DNA from: Sycon ciliatum
Taxonomy: Eukaryota > Porifera > Calcarea > Leucosolenida > Sycettidae
Assembly: GCF_964019385.1 (NCBI RefSeq)
Contig: NC_088649.1
Span: 22,288,435 to 22,352,434 of the forward strand
Direction: 5' to 3'
Length of the DNA: 64,000 nucleotides
Below the pieces are notes generated by a model. The model was not told the DNA's origin and made no database searches. It was given only the letters and a program-made list of their open reading frames with translations. A program made the position numbers and the translations under genes. This document shows, one piece after another, positions 1-10,255 of the stretch; within the stretch, counting starts at the first letter, position 1, and each line of letters opens with the position of its first letter.

Positions 1-63
1 TTGTTTCACACGACGTACGCCTCGCCGTATGGTTCGTGACGGCTCATAATGTGTGCAATTTGA

Positions 64-424
64 AACTCGGATGTTGAGCAATAAATGTAGAAAAGAAAAG
101 GACATAATGGATACGAGTTAGAAGTAACTCTCCATCACTGTAACTGGAAACTATAATTATACAGTCATAAAGTGCAATAACTAGGCACAAAACTGACAGG
201 GAACTGAGACATTCGACTTCCTGACACCTAGTTTCCACACATCTCCGTAGCGCTAACCGACAGCCTTCCAACTTGGTAGGTTCAAGGTTATGAAAAGACC
301 AAAGAGGGGAAGGCAACTTTCTGACTGTATATAGTTTCCAGTTACAGTGATGGAGAGTTACTCTTAACTCGTATCTATATGTCCTTTTCTTTTTTCTACA
401 TTTATTTATGGCTCAACATCCGAA
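64..424. repeat. Foldback (inverted-repeat) element
   Basis: Arms at about 64-157 and 329-424 are imperfect reverse complements of each other, ending in a shared GTTGAGC / GCTCAAC block, with a roughly 170-bp centre. This is the layout of a foldback MITE. I see no clear target duplication and no credible coding frame inside. Confidence 0.7.
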
Positions 425-931
425 ATCACCCGACTGCTGTTGCAGTGAGGAAGCCAGTTTTACTAATTGTTGTTGCTGGATTGCACAGGTCTACACGTGT
501 TTGACATATCCAGCGCAAATACGATGATCAGTCTGAGCATTGTCCCGTCAGTTACTTGCAGAGATGATTACATCTCGTTTCGGTTTCGGAAATGATTTAC
601 CCAACGAAGCATTTGGCTTCACTTGGAACACAGTGGCTTGTACAATAACTGCACCTCATCGCTGTAGGCAAGATAATTGAAAACCACCTGTGCGGAATCC
701 GACAGTCCAATGTTTTTGTTCCTTGCCCATGTTCCTGTGATACAGTGGAATGACTGCCTTCGATTGCAACACTTTTCTCTTTCGTATTTTGTAATGACGG
801 AGCACGTTACTCCGGTTTCTTCAACGACTGCAGTTTTCACTAATTACTTAGAGCACGTCGCCTTCGCACGGAAGCTGCCAACGACGGCATTGCACCACAA
901 TGTCGTTAATTGCGACTTGTACAGTAGGTTT
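425..931. other. No feature seen
   Basis: Mixed-composition DNA with short frames on both strands and no recognisable motif, repeat or splice-bounded exon. Confidence 0.5.
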
Positions 932-951
932 GTGTGTATGTGTGTGTGTGT

Positions 952-1024
<73 letters not shown>
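932..1024. repeat. (TG)n microsatellite
   Basis: About 90 bp of nearly pure TG dinucleotides with a few interruptions. It creates artificial Val-Cys or Thr-His reading frames across it. Confidence 0.95.
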
Positions 1025-1028
<4 letters not shown>

Positions 1029-1639
1029 TGTGTGTTTTGTGTGTTGTCCATGTTGCTATCGTGCTCTCTGCCTGTGTGTGAATGTGCGGATTGCGGTTAG
1101 TGTTTTTCGACTACATTCGGAACACACATACAGATTAGCTTTGTTGTTAAATGGCAATACAGTGTCTAGTCTTTTTTCGGAAATTTGAAAGCAGAAAGAA
1201 GGTATTGACTAGATTTTAGTGATCTCCGCTTCTTCCTTTGCAAGTACAGTATCGGACGTACGTCAGGGGATTATTCCGACACAACGGGAGATCCGCGATA
1301 AATACCATTAAGAGAATCTATGCTGCAGAGACTCAGCTGTACCCTACAATCTGAAAAGTAACCCAGGCAAGACAGAAAAGTCGCTCATATAAAATCAGCT
1401 GTAACGTTGAAGGGATACTTCAAAGGTGGGCAAGTCTCCATGTGAAATCAACTGTACTGCTGTGCGATTTTACAGGTGTGTATAGGTCTAATACCAGTCA
1501 GCAGACCTCAGATACTTGTGAACTATAAAGACCGCTGGAGGCGAGGAAGAGCCGGTTTGTGTAGCGAGGAGCTCCTAGGCCAAATGATTCCTTTTCTCAA
1601 TGTTAACGAACGGAAATGATCGCTGTGAATTTGCTTTTT
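1025..1639. other. Eroded spacer, no gene seen
   Basis: No credible gene. The last part (from about 1490) is homologous, in inverted orientation, to the sequence around 60000-60020, so it belongs to the segmental duplication that continues to the right. Confidence 0.45.
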
Positions 1640-2520
1640 GTGACCTCGTGTAATAGCACGTAAAGCTGTCATCTTTATACACCGTGCATCTGAAAGAGAA
1701 TGATTTGTAATAACCACTGACACTGTTTCACTACGTCGTTGTTATGTTGTACGCTTTTCGGTTCGTACTATAATAAGTATAGTGTTGTCGTATTGTGGTG
1801 TAATACCTGTACACGGTTTTGATAGTTTGTGCAGTTTAATTTACGTGTATGGGTGTCTGTTTTGTACCGTTACTTTTCCTGGCTACTGTTCGCTCCTTAT
1901 AGACAGCATAAATTTGCCTGCGCAAGTCGCTACACTAGTATATAAATCAATGATCATTTTCACTGTTAGGAGATCCCTCCGATAGGCTATGCCTTTGGGA
2001 AATCCTTTAAAATTAAATAATACATATTAAAATATACGAAGTCTGAAGAACATGTTGAACAGTCTCTGCTGGGCTGACGACTACACCATAGCTCAGTGGT
2101 TAGAGCATCGCTAGCTACAAGCGAGGGTCCCTGATTCGAGTCCTGGTGGTGACAGTCCATTTTTTCTTCAGACTTTTCCCGTTTGTCAATTTCCCTCAAA
2201 CTAGTGAAGATATGGAAATATTCTTCGGTTTTTCTTTTTGTGCTATTATAGTTTTCAAATAGGCTACCTTGAATACGTGATATAGTCCCATTTAATATCA
2301 CATACTATCTGTATTTCTACGGTATTTTCAAAAGGATTGTTCCGTCATATTGAAGCACGAGCGATACATAAAAACCACGCGAGTCGTTTAACAGACCATT
2401 ACAGCAAAGCGGTTTACTTGGGCATTGCCCTTTAGATTATAGTTGCATTAAGAAACATGCAGCAGACGTTATGCCTTCTTCCATATACATGTACATGTGT
2501 ACGAATCCAATTATAATGCA
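1640..2520 (+). repeat. Copy of the gene-family 3' flank module
   Basis: From TTTTGTGACCTCGTGTAAT onward this stretch is homologous to the sequence immediately downstream of the family genes (28180-28700 and 52620-53150, plus) and, inverted, to 59240-59900. The shared part near 2240-2500 includes the ATAGTTTTCAAATAGGCTAC block and the GAGCGATACAT block. No gene precedes it here, so it is an orphaned module left by duplication and decay. Confidence 0.6.
2084..2151 (+). tRNA. tRNA-like sequence (tRNA pseudogene or SINE head)
   Basis: A perfect A-box (TAGCTCAGTGG, 2089-2099) and a near-perfect B-box (GATTCGAGTCC, 2133-2143) stand at tRNA-like spacing. Between them is a 5-bp anticodon stem TCGCT/AGCGA with a 7-nt loop. 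The loop has G where U33 is expected, the T-stem pairs poorly and the acceptor stem is imperfect, so it is probably not a working tRNA. An RNA polymerase III promoter from a tRNA-derived SINE, or a decayed tRNA gene, fits best. Confidence 0.4.
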
Positions 2521-2694
2521 AAAAGTAGGGAATTGATTACTGACTAGCAGAAAATATCATAATTGATCACATAATATGATGGCATTACGTTAAGTGATGT
2601 GAAACTGGCATCATCGCCAAGCCCATCAGAGTACGTATTGCAGTGCATCTGACATTCGCAGATGCAAATGGTTCTTTGTTGATTTTGACGAACT

Positions 2695-3115
2695 GACTTG
2701 ATGAGGATCACAAGCTGGACATCATACTTGCTTGAGCGATACCACAAAATTAGCTTAGACAAAAGATATCATACTAAGTCCATATTCTTCGTGTTCCGTT
2801 GCATCCACAATATCTGCAGTTCACTCCTCTCTGACATGTTCTCTCTTCGCCGTGACTGCGCTCACACAGACAGAGTAACCCACGGCCAAGTCAATTATTC
2901 CCTTTCCTTACCCATTGTGCAAGCCCAAGCTGGATACAGATCTATTTCATTCCTTGGTGCTGACCGCTTTAATGCGCTTCCCGAATCCCTTCGCACAAAT
3001 CATATCCCCAATTCATTTCGCCAGGAACTTAACAATTTCATTCATCTTGGGCACCCTGTAAGAAGACCTGAGGGTCTGTTGGGAATGCCCAAGTAAAATA
3101 ATAAAATACAATACA
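2695..3115 (+). pseudogene. LINE 3' end: reverse-transcriptase C-terminal region, fragment
   Basis: The frame at 2698-3096 encodes about 130 residues with the pattern typical of the extreme C-terminus of CR1/L2-like LINE proteins (FVFRCIHNI..., then RSISFLGADRFNALPESLR). It is followed by a small hairpin (AGACC...GGTCT) and an A-rich tail of AATAAAATA units. The reverse-transcriptase core and endonuclease are absent, so this is a 5'-truncated insertion. The same 3' hairpin and tail recur, inverted, near 35225-35290 and in the palindromic element near 19870 and 23160. Confidence 0.75.
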
Positions 3116-3331
3116 AAAATACAAGCTGAACGTATTTCTTTGAACATAATTATGTTGAGTTCGAAACAGGACGACTGACAACGTATCCAGACATTACAAC
3201 GGGAACAAGTTAGTGGGAACGACATTTATTATACTAGTAGACGACGAGACAAGAGACCAAGACGAACGAAACGACTACATTGAAGAGTGAGGAAAGAGAG
3301 AGCGAGATCAAGTCTAAACGGCAAGATAAAG

Positions 3332-3380
3332 GGCCTGGGTAGCTATGGCAAATATGGGCGCGCAAGTAGCTACCCAGGCC
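3332..3380. repeat. 14-bp perfect stem hairpin
   Basis: GGCCTGGGTAGCTA (3332-3345) is perfectly complementary to 3367-3380, leaving a 21-nt loop. It lies in otherwise unassigned sequence between a LINE tail and an orphan 5' flank module. Function unknown; it may be the centre of a decayed foldback element. Confidence 0.7.
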
Positions 3381-3456
3381 AACGGAGCAAAAGGAGACAA
3401 AAGGTGCGTACGCAAGTGCATGCAGGCCAGCTAAAAAATGTACGGGAGGTGGTACC

Positions 3457-3860
3457 TAACAATTATATGAACTGCACTACCAACTAGCCAGGGGGAAAAG
3501 ACAACGGAACTGACATAACACCGAGACAAGACCGAATTGCATAGAGAGTAGTGCAGGAATTTTCTGCCGCTGACCACCTATATCTGGATGATTGTATACC
3601 GTTGTGTACTTGTTCAAGTTACCTTTAAATACTGGCGCCTACTGAACTGATTCAACTGATGTTACCGGGTGATTCACTGTCTTTTATGTTTCCATGATTG
3701 TGCTCTCAACCCATTTTGCACTGATGACGGGAATATACAAATCAGTTCGCTGCTTATTATAATAATATAGGTATTTCTGCGTGGAAGTGTACCTGTATGC
3801 TGATTTCACAGCTTCGCCGATGCTGACTGGCACAGTCATGGACAATAAATCGACAATGGG
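3457..3860 (+). repeat. Orphan copy of the gene-family 5' flank
   Basis: Homologous to 8130-8540, 13005-13420 and 50020-50430, which lie upstream of family genes. Homology stops at about 3860 just after GACAATAAAT, before the AP-1/TATA promoter, so no gene of this copy remains. Confidence 0.65.
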
Positions 3861-4790
3861 TACTGCAGAGTTCCCTGGCAAAGGGGGTACAGTTACTCGG
3901 AGAGACATGGACCTTTGGACTCGGAGAGAGAGAAAAAACAAATAGACGTGTAGGGAAACAGTCAGAACCACAGGCAGAAAACCAGACCGACAGAGAGACA
4001 GAGAGACAGAGGGACAGAGACAGAGAGACAGAGGGACAGAGACAGAGATCGAGATTTTCAATCTCGCACTCGAATAATAATATGAATTGAATGCACATGA
4101 ATATCTCATGGTATATGCCATTACCCAAGGAATGAGTAATTAAGGTGATGACACGCCATAGAGACAGATTGACCAATCTCACCAAACCCGCTCGAACCAA
4201 AGAGGGAAATGGTGAGATGATTAAGGACAACATGGGGATGGAAAAACGAGGCGAGGTCGCGTTGCGTGCGGTGATATAATACAACATAGGCTGTGATCCC
4301 CCAAACTTGAAGTACACGTGCATGGGCGGGGGGGGGGTCGGATGTTTCCGTGCATATGTTATAACACTGCGAATGAAAATAATGGCTGTAGTTTAGCTGA
4401 TGAAAGGCAATAAAGACAGACTGACAAGTTTTACACTACCTGCTCGATCAAATAGGGTAATAATTATGTGCTCAAAAGGGAGACGGGAAACGAGGAAAGG
4501 TCGTGTCGCGCCTGGTGATATACAACGACTTTTTTTTACAAGATAACCACAAACCATCGTGGTGCAAACTCCGGCAAAAACGCACAGAGATGCAAATAGC
4601 GATGGCAGCCGAAGCAGTGGAGGCGGGGAAATAGCAGGTAAACCGACCAGGGGTCTCGGCCTGAGCACTGCTCATGCGCGCCATACTTGAGCAGTGATTC
4701 CATTTTCTGAAAGAAAAATACGGAGGTTTAATTGCATATTAGACTAGAAATGTGGCAATGAGCTCTGATAGGGTAATGAAACGTGCTAAT
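3861..4790. repeat. Simple GACAGA repeat and three tandem copies of a spacer unit
   Basis: At 3980-4060 there is (GACAGA)n-like low complexity. Three imperfect copies of a unit of about 100-130 bp follow at roughly 4150-4285, 4400-4530 and 4765-4910; each has a CGCTCGA-like start and ends in a GTGATAT block. The third overlaps the end of the pseudogene on the minus strand. Part of this region is homologous, in inverted orientation, to 56680-57250. Confidence 0.55.
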
Positions 4791-4806
4791 GACTGGTTGT
4801 CCAGTC

Positions 4807-5952
4807 TCAAAGCAGCCGCTCGATGATGGAGGGTGATAGTGAGGTGACTAGGGACAAAAAGGCGAAGGGAAAACGGGGAAAGGCGGCGTTGCGCGTGGTG
4901 ATATGCAACATTAACGGCAATGGCAGCAGTCTCAGAACTGTCTCGCGTACCATCGACTTCGCTCCATGAAACCCACGACAAGAAACTAAAACTTTGTTTG
5001 AAATCGTCAGCTGGTTTCTTTGACGAACGAATGCCTTGAAGACTTCAAACGTTGAGTAGACGTAACGTTGAAGAACAATTGGCTGGGACATCAGGGACGC
5101 GATTTTTGATTGTAGAAAGGAAATGAAATTACCATGTGAGACGATGACTCTACTCTTCCTGCCAAACATGGACCTGCTTGTCTCTTTGATAATTTGTCGA
5201 CTGATTACTGTGAACAGCTTTAACGCGGTGTCCTTAAGCGTATCAACGCACTTGTCATCCATGTCCCATTTGCCCGGCTTTGCTAGGAGTTGACGTGCTC
5301 CTTCCAGCTCTGGTTCCCAGCATCCCAAGCTAGTATCACCAACTTGAATAGATGTTTGACTTTGGGTCGGCGGACGGGTGAGGAAGAACAAGAGCATCTT
5401 ACACATAAAAAATAACTTGCAGTCTGATGGGCCACTGGAGTTTCCGCAGTAAAGATTAGAGGACACTTCTTTCAGGTTACACTTTTCTATAATGTTGCGC
5501 GAACGGTGAACGGTGGCATTTAGACTTTGACTTGATTTCACCAGACGATGAACGTTGTCGCGCGCCGCTTGGCTTAGGTATTAATGTTCCAAATATTTAA
5601 ATTGGAAGATGCTCGTCACAAGGAGAGCACACCAGAGATTCTCCTTCCAGGTCCTCCTCGGATCATATATTTTCGGACAGGCGGCCAGCTCCCTGCGCAT
5701 TACTATGACCAGGAGAATTAGAATGTCTTCTCCTACGTCCTTGGACGAGCAAGGTTTGTTTGGCAGAGCGGAGGCCGGGGATCTCTTGGGAACGCTACAC
5801 AGGCGCTTGGTCCACTCATTCGATGGTTGAAGTGCTGGGTAATCTATTTTGGTTCCACTGCCGCTTACGCTACCGGACCATACACGTCCAGCTATACTCG
5901 ATACGAGCAGAAAAGAATACACAGTGCCCAGCATTATCAATGTCTTGCCCAT
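4807..5952 (-). pseudogene. Cysteine-patterned secreted family protein, copy 1, one internal stop
   Basis: One reading frame runs from ATG at 5952 to 4807 (381 codons), broken only by a TAA at 5581-5579. It starts with a convincing signal peptide (MGKTLIMLGTVYSFLLVSS). The central GCWEPELE, PGKWDMDDKCVDTL and VLVSCRGFHG blocks match the other copies, and the C-terminus is hydrophobic as in the full-length copy at 51438. The closest relative is the gene at 61103. It may be a recent pseudogene, a polymorphic allele, a readthrough case or a sequencing error; the frame is otherwise clean. Function unknown. Confidence 0.75.
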
Positions 5953-6010
5953 TGTGAAAGACGACAATTTGTTGATGGTGTCGAACTGACTTCATAAGCA
6001 CAGCGCTCGG

Positions 6011-6020
6011 ACTATATATC
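6011..6020 (-). promoter_or_regulatory. TATA-like element of copy 1
   Basis: TATATAGT on the minus strand lies about 60 nt upstream of the ATG at 5952, similar to the promoter-to-start spacing of the gene at 61103. There is no AP-1-like site at the position seen in the plus-strand copies. Confidence 0.45.
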
Positions 6021-6059
6021 TGGAACTCAGTGGCTGCATATTCGCTTCCACTCATCGGA

Positions 6060-8040
6060 GCAAATAGGCTAAGCTCGCTAGAAGACAGGCCTCCGAAATT
6101 CCAAATCGTTGGACCATGTTGGCATACACGAACTTCTACAAGACTTGATTCAACTTAAGCACGTAACTGTCGCAATTCATTTCGATATTGCACGTATCTC
6201 AACTTGATCGCTTGCAATGGAAATTAGGATTGATAATTTTCGGACGTGATTAAAATGAGGGCCTCATTATGAACAGCTGTCTTTTAATTTATACTAGGCG
6301 ACTCACTTCTTAATTTGTTGAATTGCTGCGTCTTACGTTGCCGTGCATGTTTGTCTGTGTGTAACTGTTTGAACATGTTCCGGAAACCCAGAGTGAAATA
6401 ATATACATACACCAACTGGAGATCACGTTCGAAAGTAGATCAAAATAGGGTCAAGTAGACTTGGTGATTCCTGTACAACTAGTTAAAAATTTAATGTTGA
6501 ATACAGACTCTTGTCCAAGAAGGCTCGAGCACGCACATCCACCTTTGACGCCGCATCGCAAACGCTTTAGGGACCGACCTGTGTACCCTACCAAAGAACA
6601 GAAGCGTAAATGCGATACTCAGCAAAATGACTACAGAGTTTTAGCACCCCGTAAACGAGTACGCGGCGGGCTCCTCTGCCGGAGTTTGAGCCGCGATCGC
6701 AGCTCACTCTGAACGAGTCAGGAGGAGTTGATTGGATGTGGGCATACCCATTCTATCTTTTTATTTCAATTCGCTTTATTTGACGAAAATCTTCTAGAAT
6801 TATTCAAAAAGAGTTTGATTTTAGAAGAGGAATGAAGTCCAAAGTATTTCTCTGGTCATCTTTTGTTGGAGTATGTCCAAGGCTCATGTCCATCTTATTG
6901 CATACAGGGACTAGCTCAAGGCTAAGGAGGACATGTTCTTACTTTTGTTGCCTTTAGGAAAGTGCTAGCAAACATGGACTATGGACACTATTGACGTGCA
7001 TTTAATTCTTTCGTTTACTAGGGGTGAACTAGTTGCTAAAACTGAAACGCAATTGTTCACTACGCCCCCGCGACACGAATGGCTGTCATTCGTTTTGTTC
7101 TGAATCAGGAGTTGGTTAAACTTCTATCTGGAATACCTATTTGCTGAAACGAAATGCAAAGATAACGTCGCTCACATGCGCTGCAAATTTAATTGAGCTG
7201 CTGAGTAGAAGTTTGTATGCGCACAACAGTGCATCAACAGGCGTCGCACTGTTCCGCTATAGTGGCCACATGTCTGCGCTTCGATGGCTAACTGACAAGT
7301 GAGCATGCATACAACCTCCTTCCTGCCAGACGTGCTAGTTTTCCTATCCCAAGAAGCGGGTGCACTGGATTGAATTGGCACAATTTAGTCATTCGAATTT
7401 GATTTGTAGCTAATCAGCTACATGCTAGAAATGAAGTTTACACTTTGCTGACAATTGGCTTTGGTCTCGAATGCGAAATAAATATTTTCTTGTTTCGCAC
7501 TCTACCCGCCGAGTTGTCTACATGATTTCACGATAGGGCATCCCTGAGAATGCGCGCTTCCGATTACACATTTGGGCCTAGGTTGTATAACTCCCGAATG
7601 ATGATAATGAAAGGAATACTGTCATGTAAACGAAAGAATACGTGTAAAATTCGTATAAGGGTATCCCGTGGGATCCTGTGAACCGTCGCTGGGCACGTGG
7701 ACGTAGCGTGGCATTTACGTCGAGAGCGTCAATTCATGGAATTATCAATTCCACCCTCGTCAGAATAGACGGAATTTGAATTGAGAACGGATTTTCTTTA
7801 CGCGAACGATGCATCCGCTATAAGAAAGTCTAGAATTGATCGAAATGGTCATAATCAGAAGCACCAAATGAGGGATAGTCCCAAGTTAGATGACTGGACC
7901 TGGAGTTGATGACAATGTCACCCCAGTAAGATCTGAATGGAAAATTGCCTGTCACAATCAATTTTCACTTCAGACTTTCCCTGTATTCAAGTCCCTCATA
8001 CTTATGAATAAAGATTCAAAGTCCTCAGGTTTCTAGATTT
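6060..8040 (+). repeat. Spacer module of the duplicated unit
   Basis: Homologous along most of its length to 10600-12880, and more distantly to 29100-30150, 48660-49326 and 54240-55350. Recognisable blocks are TTTATACTAGGCGACTCA, the CACATCCACCTTTGACGCCG block and ATTGACGTGCATT. Frames in one copy are not preserved in the others, so I treat it as non-coding duplicated spacer. Confidence 0.6.
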
Positions 8041-8671
8041 TACTCACTTCGCTTTTGTTCTGACGACTATTAAACTGTTCAATGCATGAATACATGCCAT
8101 GCCTAGGACCACGAGCTGTATTGAACTGGAACGTGTTTCTTTTAAAACAATTATATGAACAGCACTCTCAACTAGCCAGGGGGGAAAGACAACGGAACTG
8201 ACATAAGACCGAGACAAAAGCGAAAGGCATAGAGAGTAGTGCAGGGATGTTCTGGCACTGACCACCTACATATGGATGATTGTATACCGTTTTGTACTTG
8301 TTCAAGTTACTGGCGCCTACTGAAATGATTCAACTGATGTTAGCGGAAGTTTCACTGTCTTTTATGTTTCCATGTGCTCTCTTTCAACCCCAGTTGCACT
8401 GACTACCGGTATATACAAATCAGTTCGTTGCTTATTATTATAACAATAAAGGTATTTCTGCGTTGAAGTGTATCAGTATGCTGATTTCACAGCTACGCTG
8501 ATGCTGACTGGCACAGTCATGGACAATATATAGACAATACGCACCGCAAACGTGATCATCTGCGAGATAAGATGGTAACGCATAGCTGCACAGAGTGCAC
8601 CTACACCACGCTTAGCGAACGTGGAAGACGTATTGGCCCAAACATAGGACCATCGACCGTTTCTCATAGGC
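8041..8671 (+). repeat. 5' flank module upstream of copy 2
   Basis: Homologous to 12901-13540 and 49971-50553, and to the orphan at 3457-3860. It ends at the AP-1/TATA promoter. Confidence 0.6.
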
Positions 8672-8703
8672 TGAGTCAACTGAGCAAAATCTATTGGTAT
8701 AAA
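8672..8703 (+). promoter_or_regulatory. AP-1-like site plus TATA box of copy 2
   Basis: TGAGTCA at 8672-8678 and TATAAA at 8698-8703, start to start 26 nt apart. The same pair at the same spacing precedes the copies at 13674 and 51438. Confidence 0.65.
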
Positions 8704-9803
8704 GGACGATCATCCATCCTCTGAGGGGAGGATTATTCCTTTCCGCTCCCATTAGGAATGCATTCAACTTTGTTTTCTGTTTTCTACGAAGAGAGGAAAG
8801 AAACATGCTGTCCTAACGAATTCCAAAAAAACAGAAAGAGAATAGGTCGAAGCGAATTGAGTCGAACTTTGTTCCTCCACCCGTTGTCACCATCATGCTA
8901 CCGCTGATGTTGGCGATGCTTAGTGTGGATGTCGAGACTGCTGATTCTGGAGTTATGCCTGCTGTTGAGTGGGACGGATCGGTGTGCTGGGCGATACGGA
9001 ATAATCTGCAAGCGGGTACGATGAGAAAGATCTGCAACTGGAAAGATATCCGGCAGAGCATTTTCTTTTTTACAATAGAATCTATACTGTCAGAAATACA
9101 TGCCTGCAAATCAGTCAGGGCGGACAGCCCAACGCTTGTGAAATTTTACTGCACTGCTGTGGGGATGTTTGCGTGGAATTTGGACAGGCATAGGGGGCCC
9201 TATCACGGGCAACCATATTTTACCTTCGCAACTTGTCGTGAGCGTGTAAGCTATCACGCAGAACGTCTCATTTCGCTGTGCTCGTTGAAGTGTCCCATCT
9301 CTACTGCACAAATGGAGCTGGTTGCGCTATTTCACGGAATCGGAATGTGAAGTGTCGTCACCATCTTGAACTAAAAGTGGTCCTTTTTCTACTTGCGCAA
9401 CCGCCATCTGCTGATGGCACTGATCGCTACCCCTTCAAAGCGTATCCACTGGACGCAACGAGTGCAGAACGACTCTGGCGATATTGAGAGCAGGAGTTGA
9501 GAGGAGAAAGCCATACCATATACTCGCCTGGAAAGTGGAACATCGATTCTACATGCGTCGACACTCTGGACGATTTGGGTTCGAGGGTCGCTACATCTGT
9601 GGTTTTGGATATGCTGCAACACTGGCTTTTTCGTTTTCAAAGGCTACGTCAGCGAAGTTGGGCAAGGAAGCGATTTAAAATTCTAGCGGCTACTTTCTTA
9701 AATGAGTTGACCAGCCGTGGTGGAGATGCTCTCTGCAGCATTATGTGTATCCGATCTTCGAACGTTTTAAGCGGACTGCTCTCCTGAGGTCACAAGCAGC
9801 TTT

Positions 9804-10019
9804 TCTTTTTTTCTTTTTTTAATAAGGCCACCGCTTCCAATCATGACATGCAAAGCAGCAGTGCAGAGTCGCAGGCATGAATCGTGGACGTGGTGACGGA
9901 GTCTGATGTGCTCCGCTCAACTAGGGTCTTGGCTTCACTGCACAGCAAACGCGTCGAAAGAAAACGGGGGGATTATAATTATCGGGAGATGGGGAGGGGG
10001 AAGAAAAGAAGAGAAGAAG

Positions 10020-10059
<40 letters not shown>

Positions 10060-10207
10060 GACAGAGAGAGAAAGAGAGAGAGAGAGCTGGGAGATAGAAG
10101 AGCACAGTGCTCTTGGTGATGGGGACTGTGAAGGATAGCAGGTCCTGGGACATCTGCATGAGAATCTGAATGTTGGTGATGATGGCAGCAGGGTTATAAG
10201 GTAAGCC
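9804..10207 (-). mobile_element. Poly(A) retroposon inserted in copy 2
   Basis: Compared with the paralogues, about 400 bp of foreign sequence interrupts the gene between the TCACAAGCAGC block and the ATGTCATCGTCTCTTGCAG block. The left edge is a T-rich run, i.e. a poly(A) tail read on the minus strand. The insert contains a (GA)n tract. No coding region is recognised, so a SINE or processed retrocopy is plausible. Confidence 0.6.
10021..10086. repeat. (GA)n microsatellite
   Basis: About 65 bp of GA repeats with CA/AA interruptions inside the retroposon; it generates spurious Arg-Glu and Leu-Ser frames. Confidence 0.9.
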
Positions 10208-10255
10208 GAAATGTCATCGTCTCTTGCAGTGGACTAAGTGGAAAACGCACACAGA

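Larger units (their letters stand above)
8805..10255 (+). pseudogene. Cysteine-patterned secreted family protein, copy 2, decayed
   Basis: Homologous throughout to the intact gene at 51438 but heavily damaged. The start codon at 8805 is followed by a TAA three codons later. About 7 nt are missing near 9290 (frameshift). The conserved Trp of the GCWEQEL block has become TGA near 9485. One base is missing near 9733. A retroposon of about 400 bp separates the last part (10208-10250). Recognisable pieces are 8895-9350, 9278-9487 and 9497-9787. It cannot make a full-length protein. Confidence 0.85.

Noticed and set aside
677..1188. Val-Cys and Thr-His repeat frames
   Set aside because: Produced by the (TG)n microsatellite.
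2084..2151. Functional suppressor-like tRNA (loop could be read as anticodon CTA)
   Set aside because: U33 is missing and the T and acceptor stems pair poorly.
9884..10159. Arg-Glu and Leu-Ser rich frames
   Set aside because: Produced by the (GA)n tract inside a retroposon.
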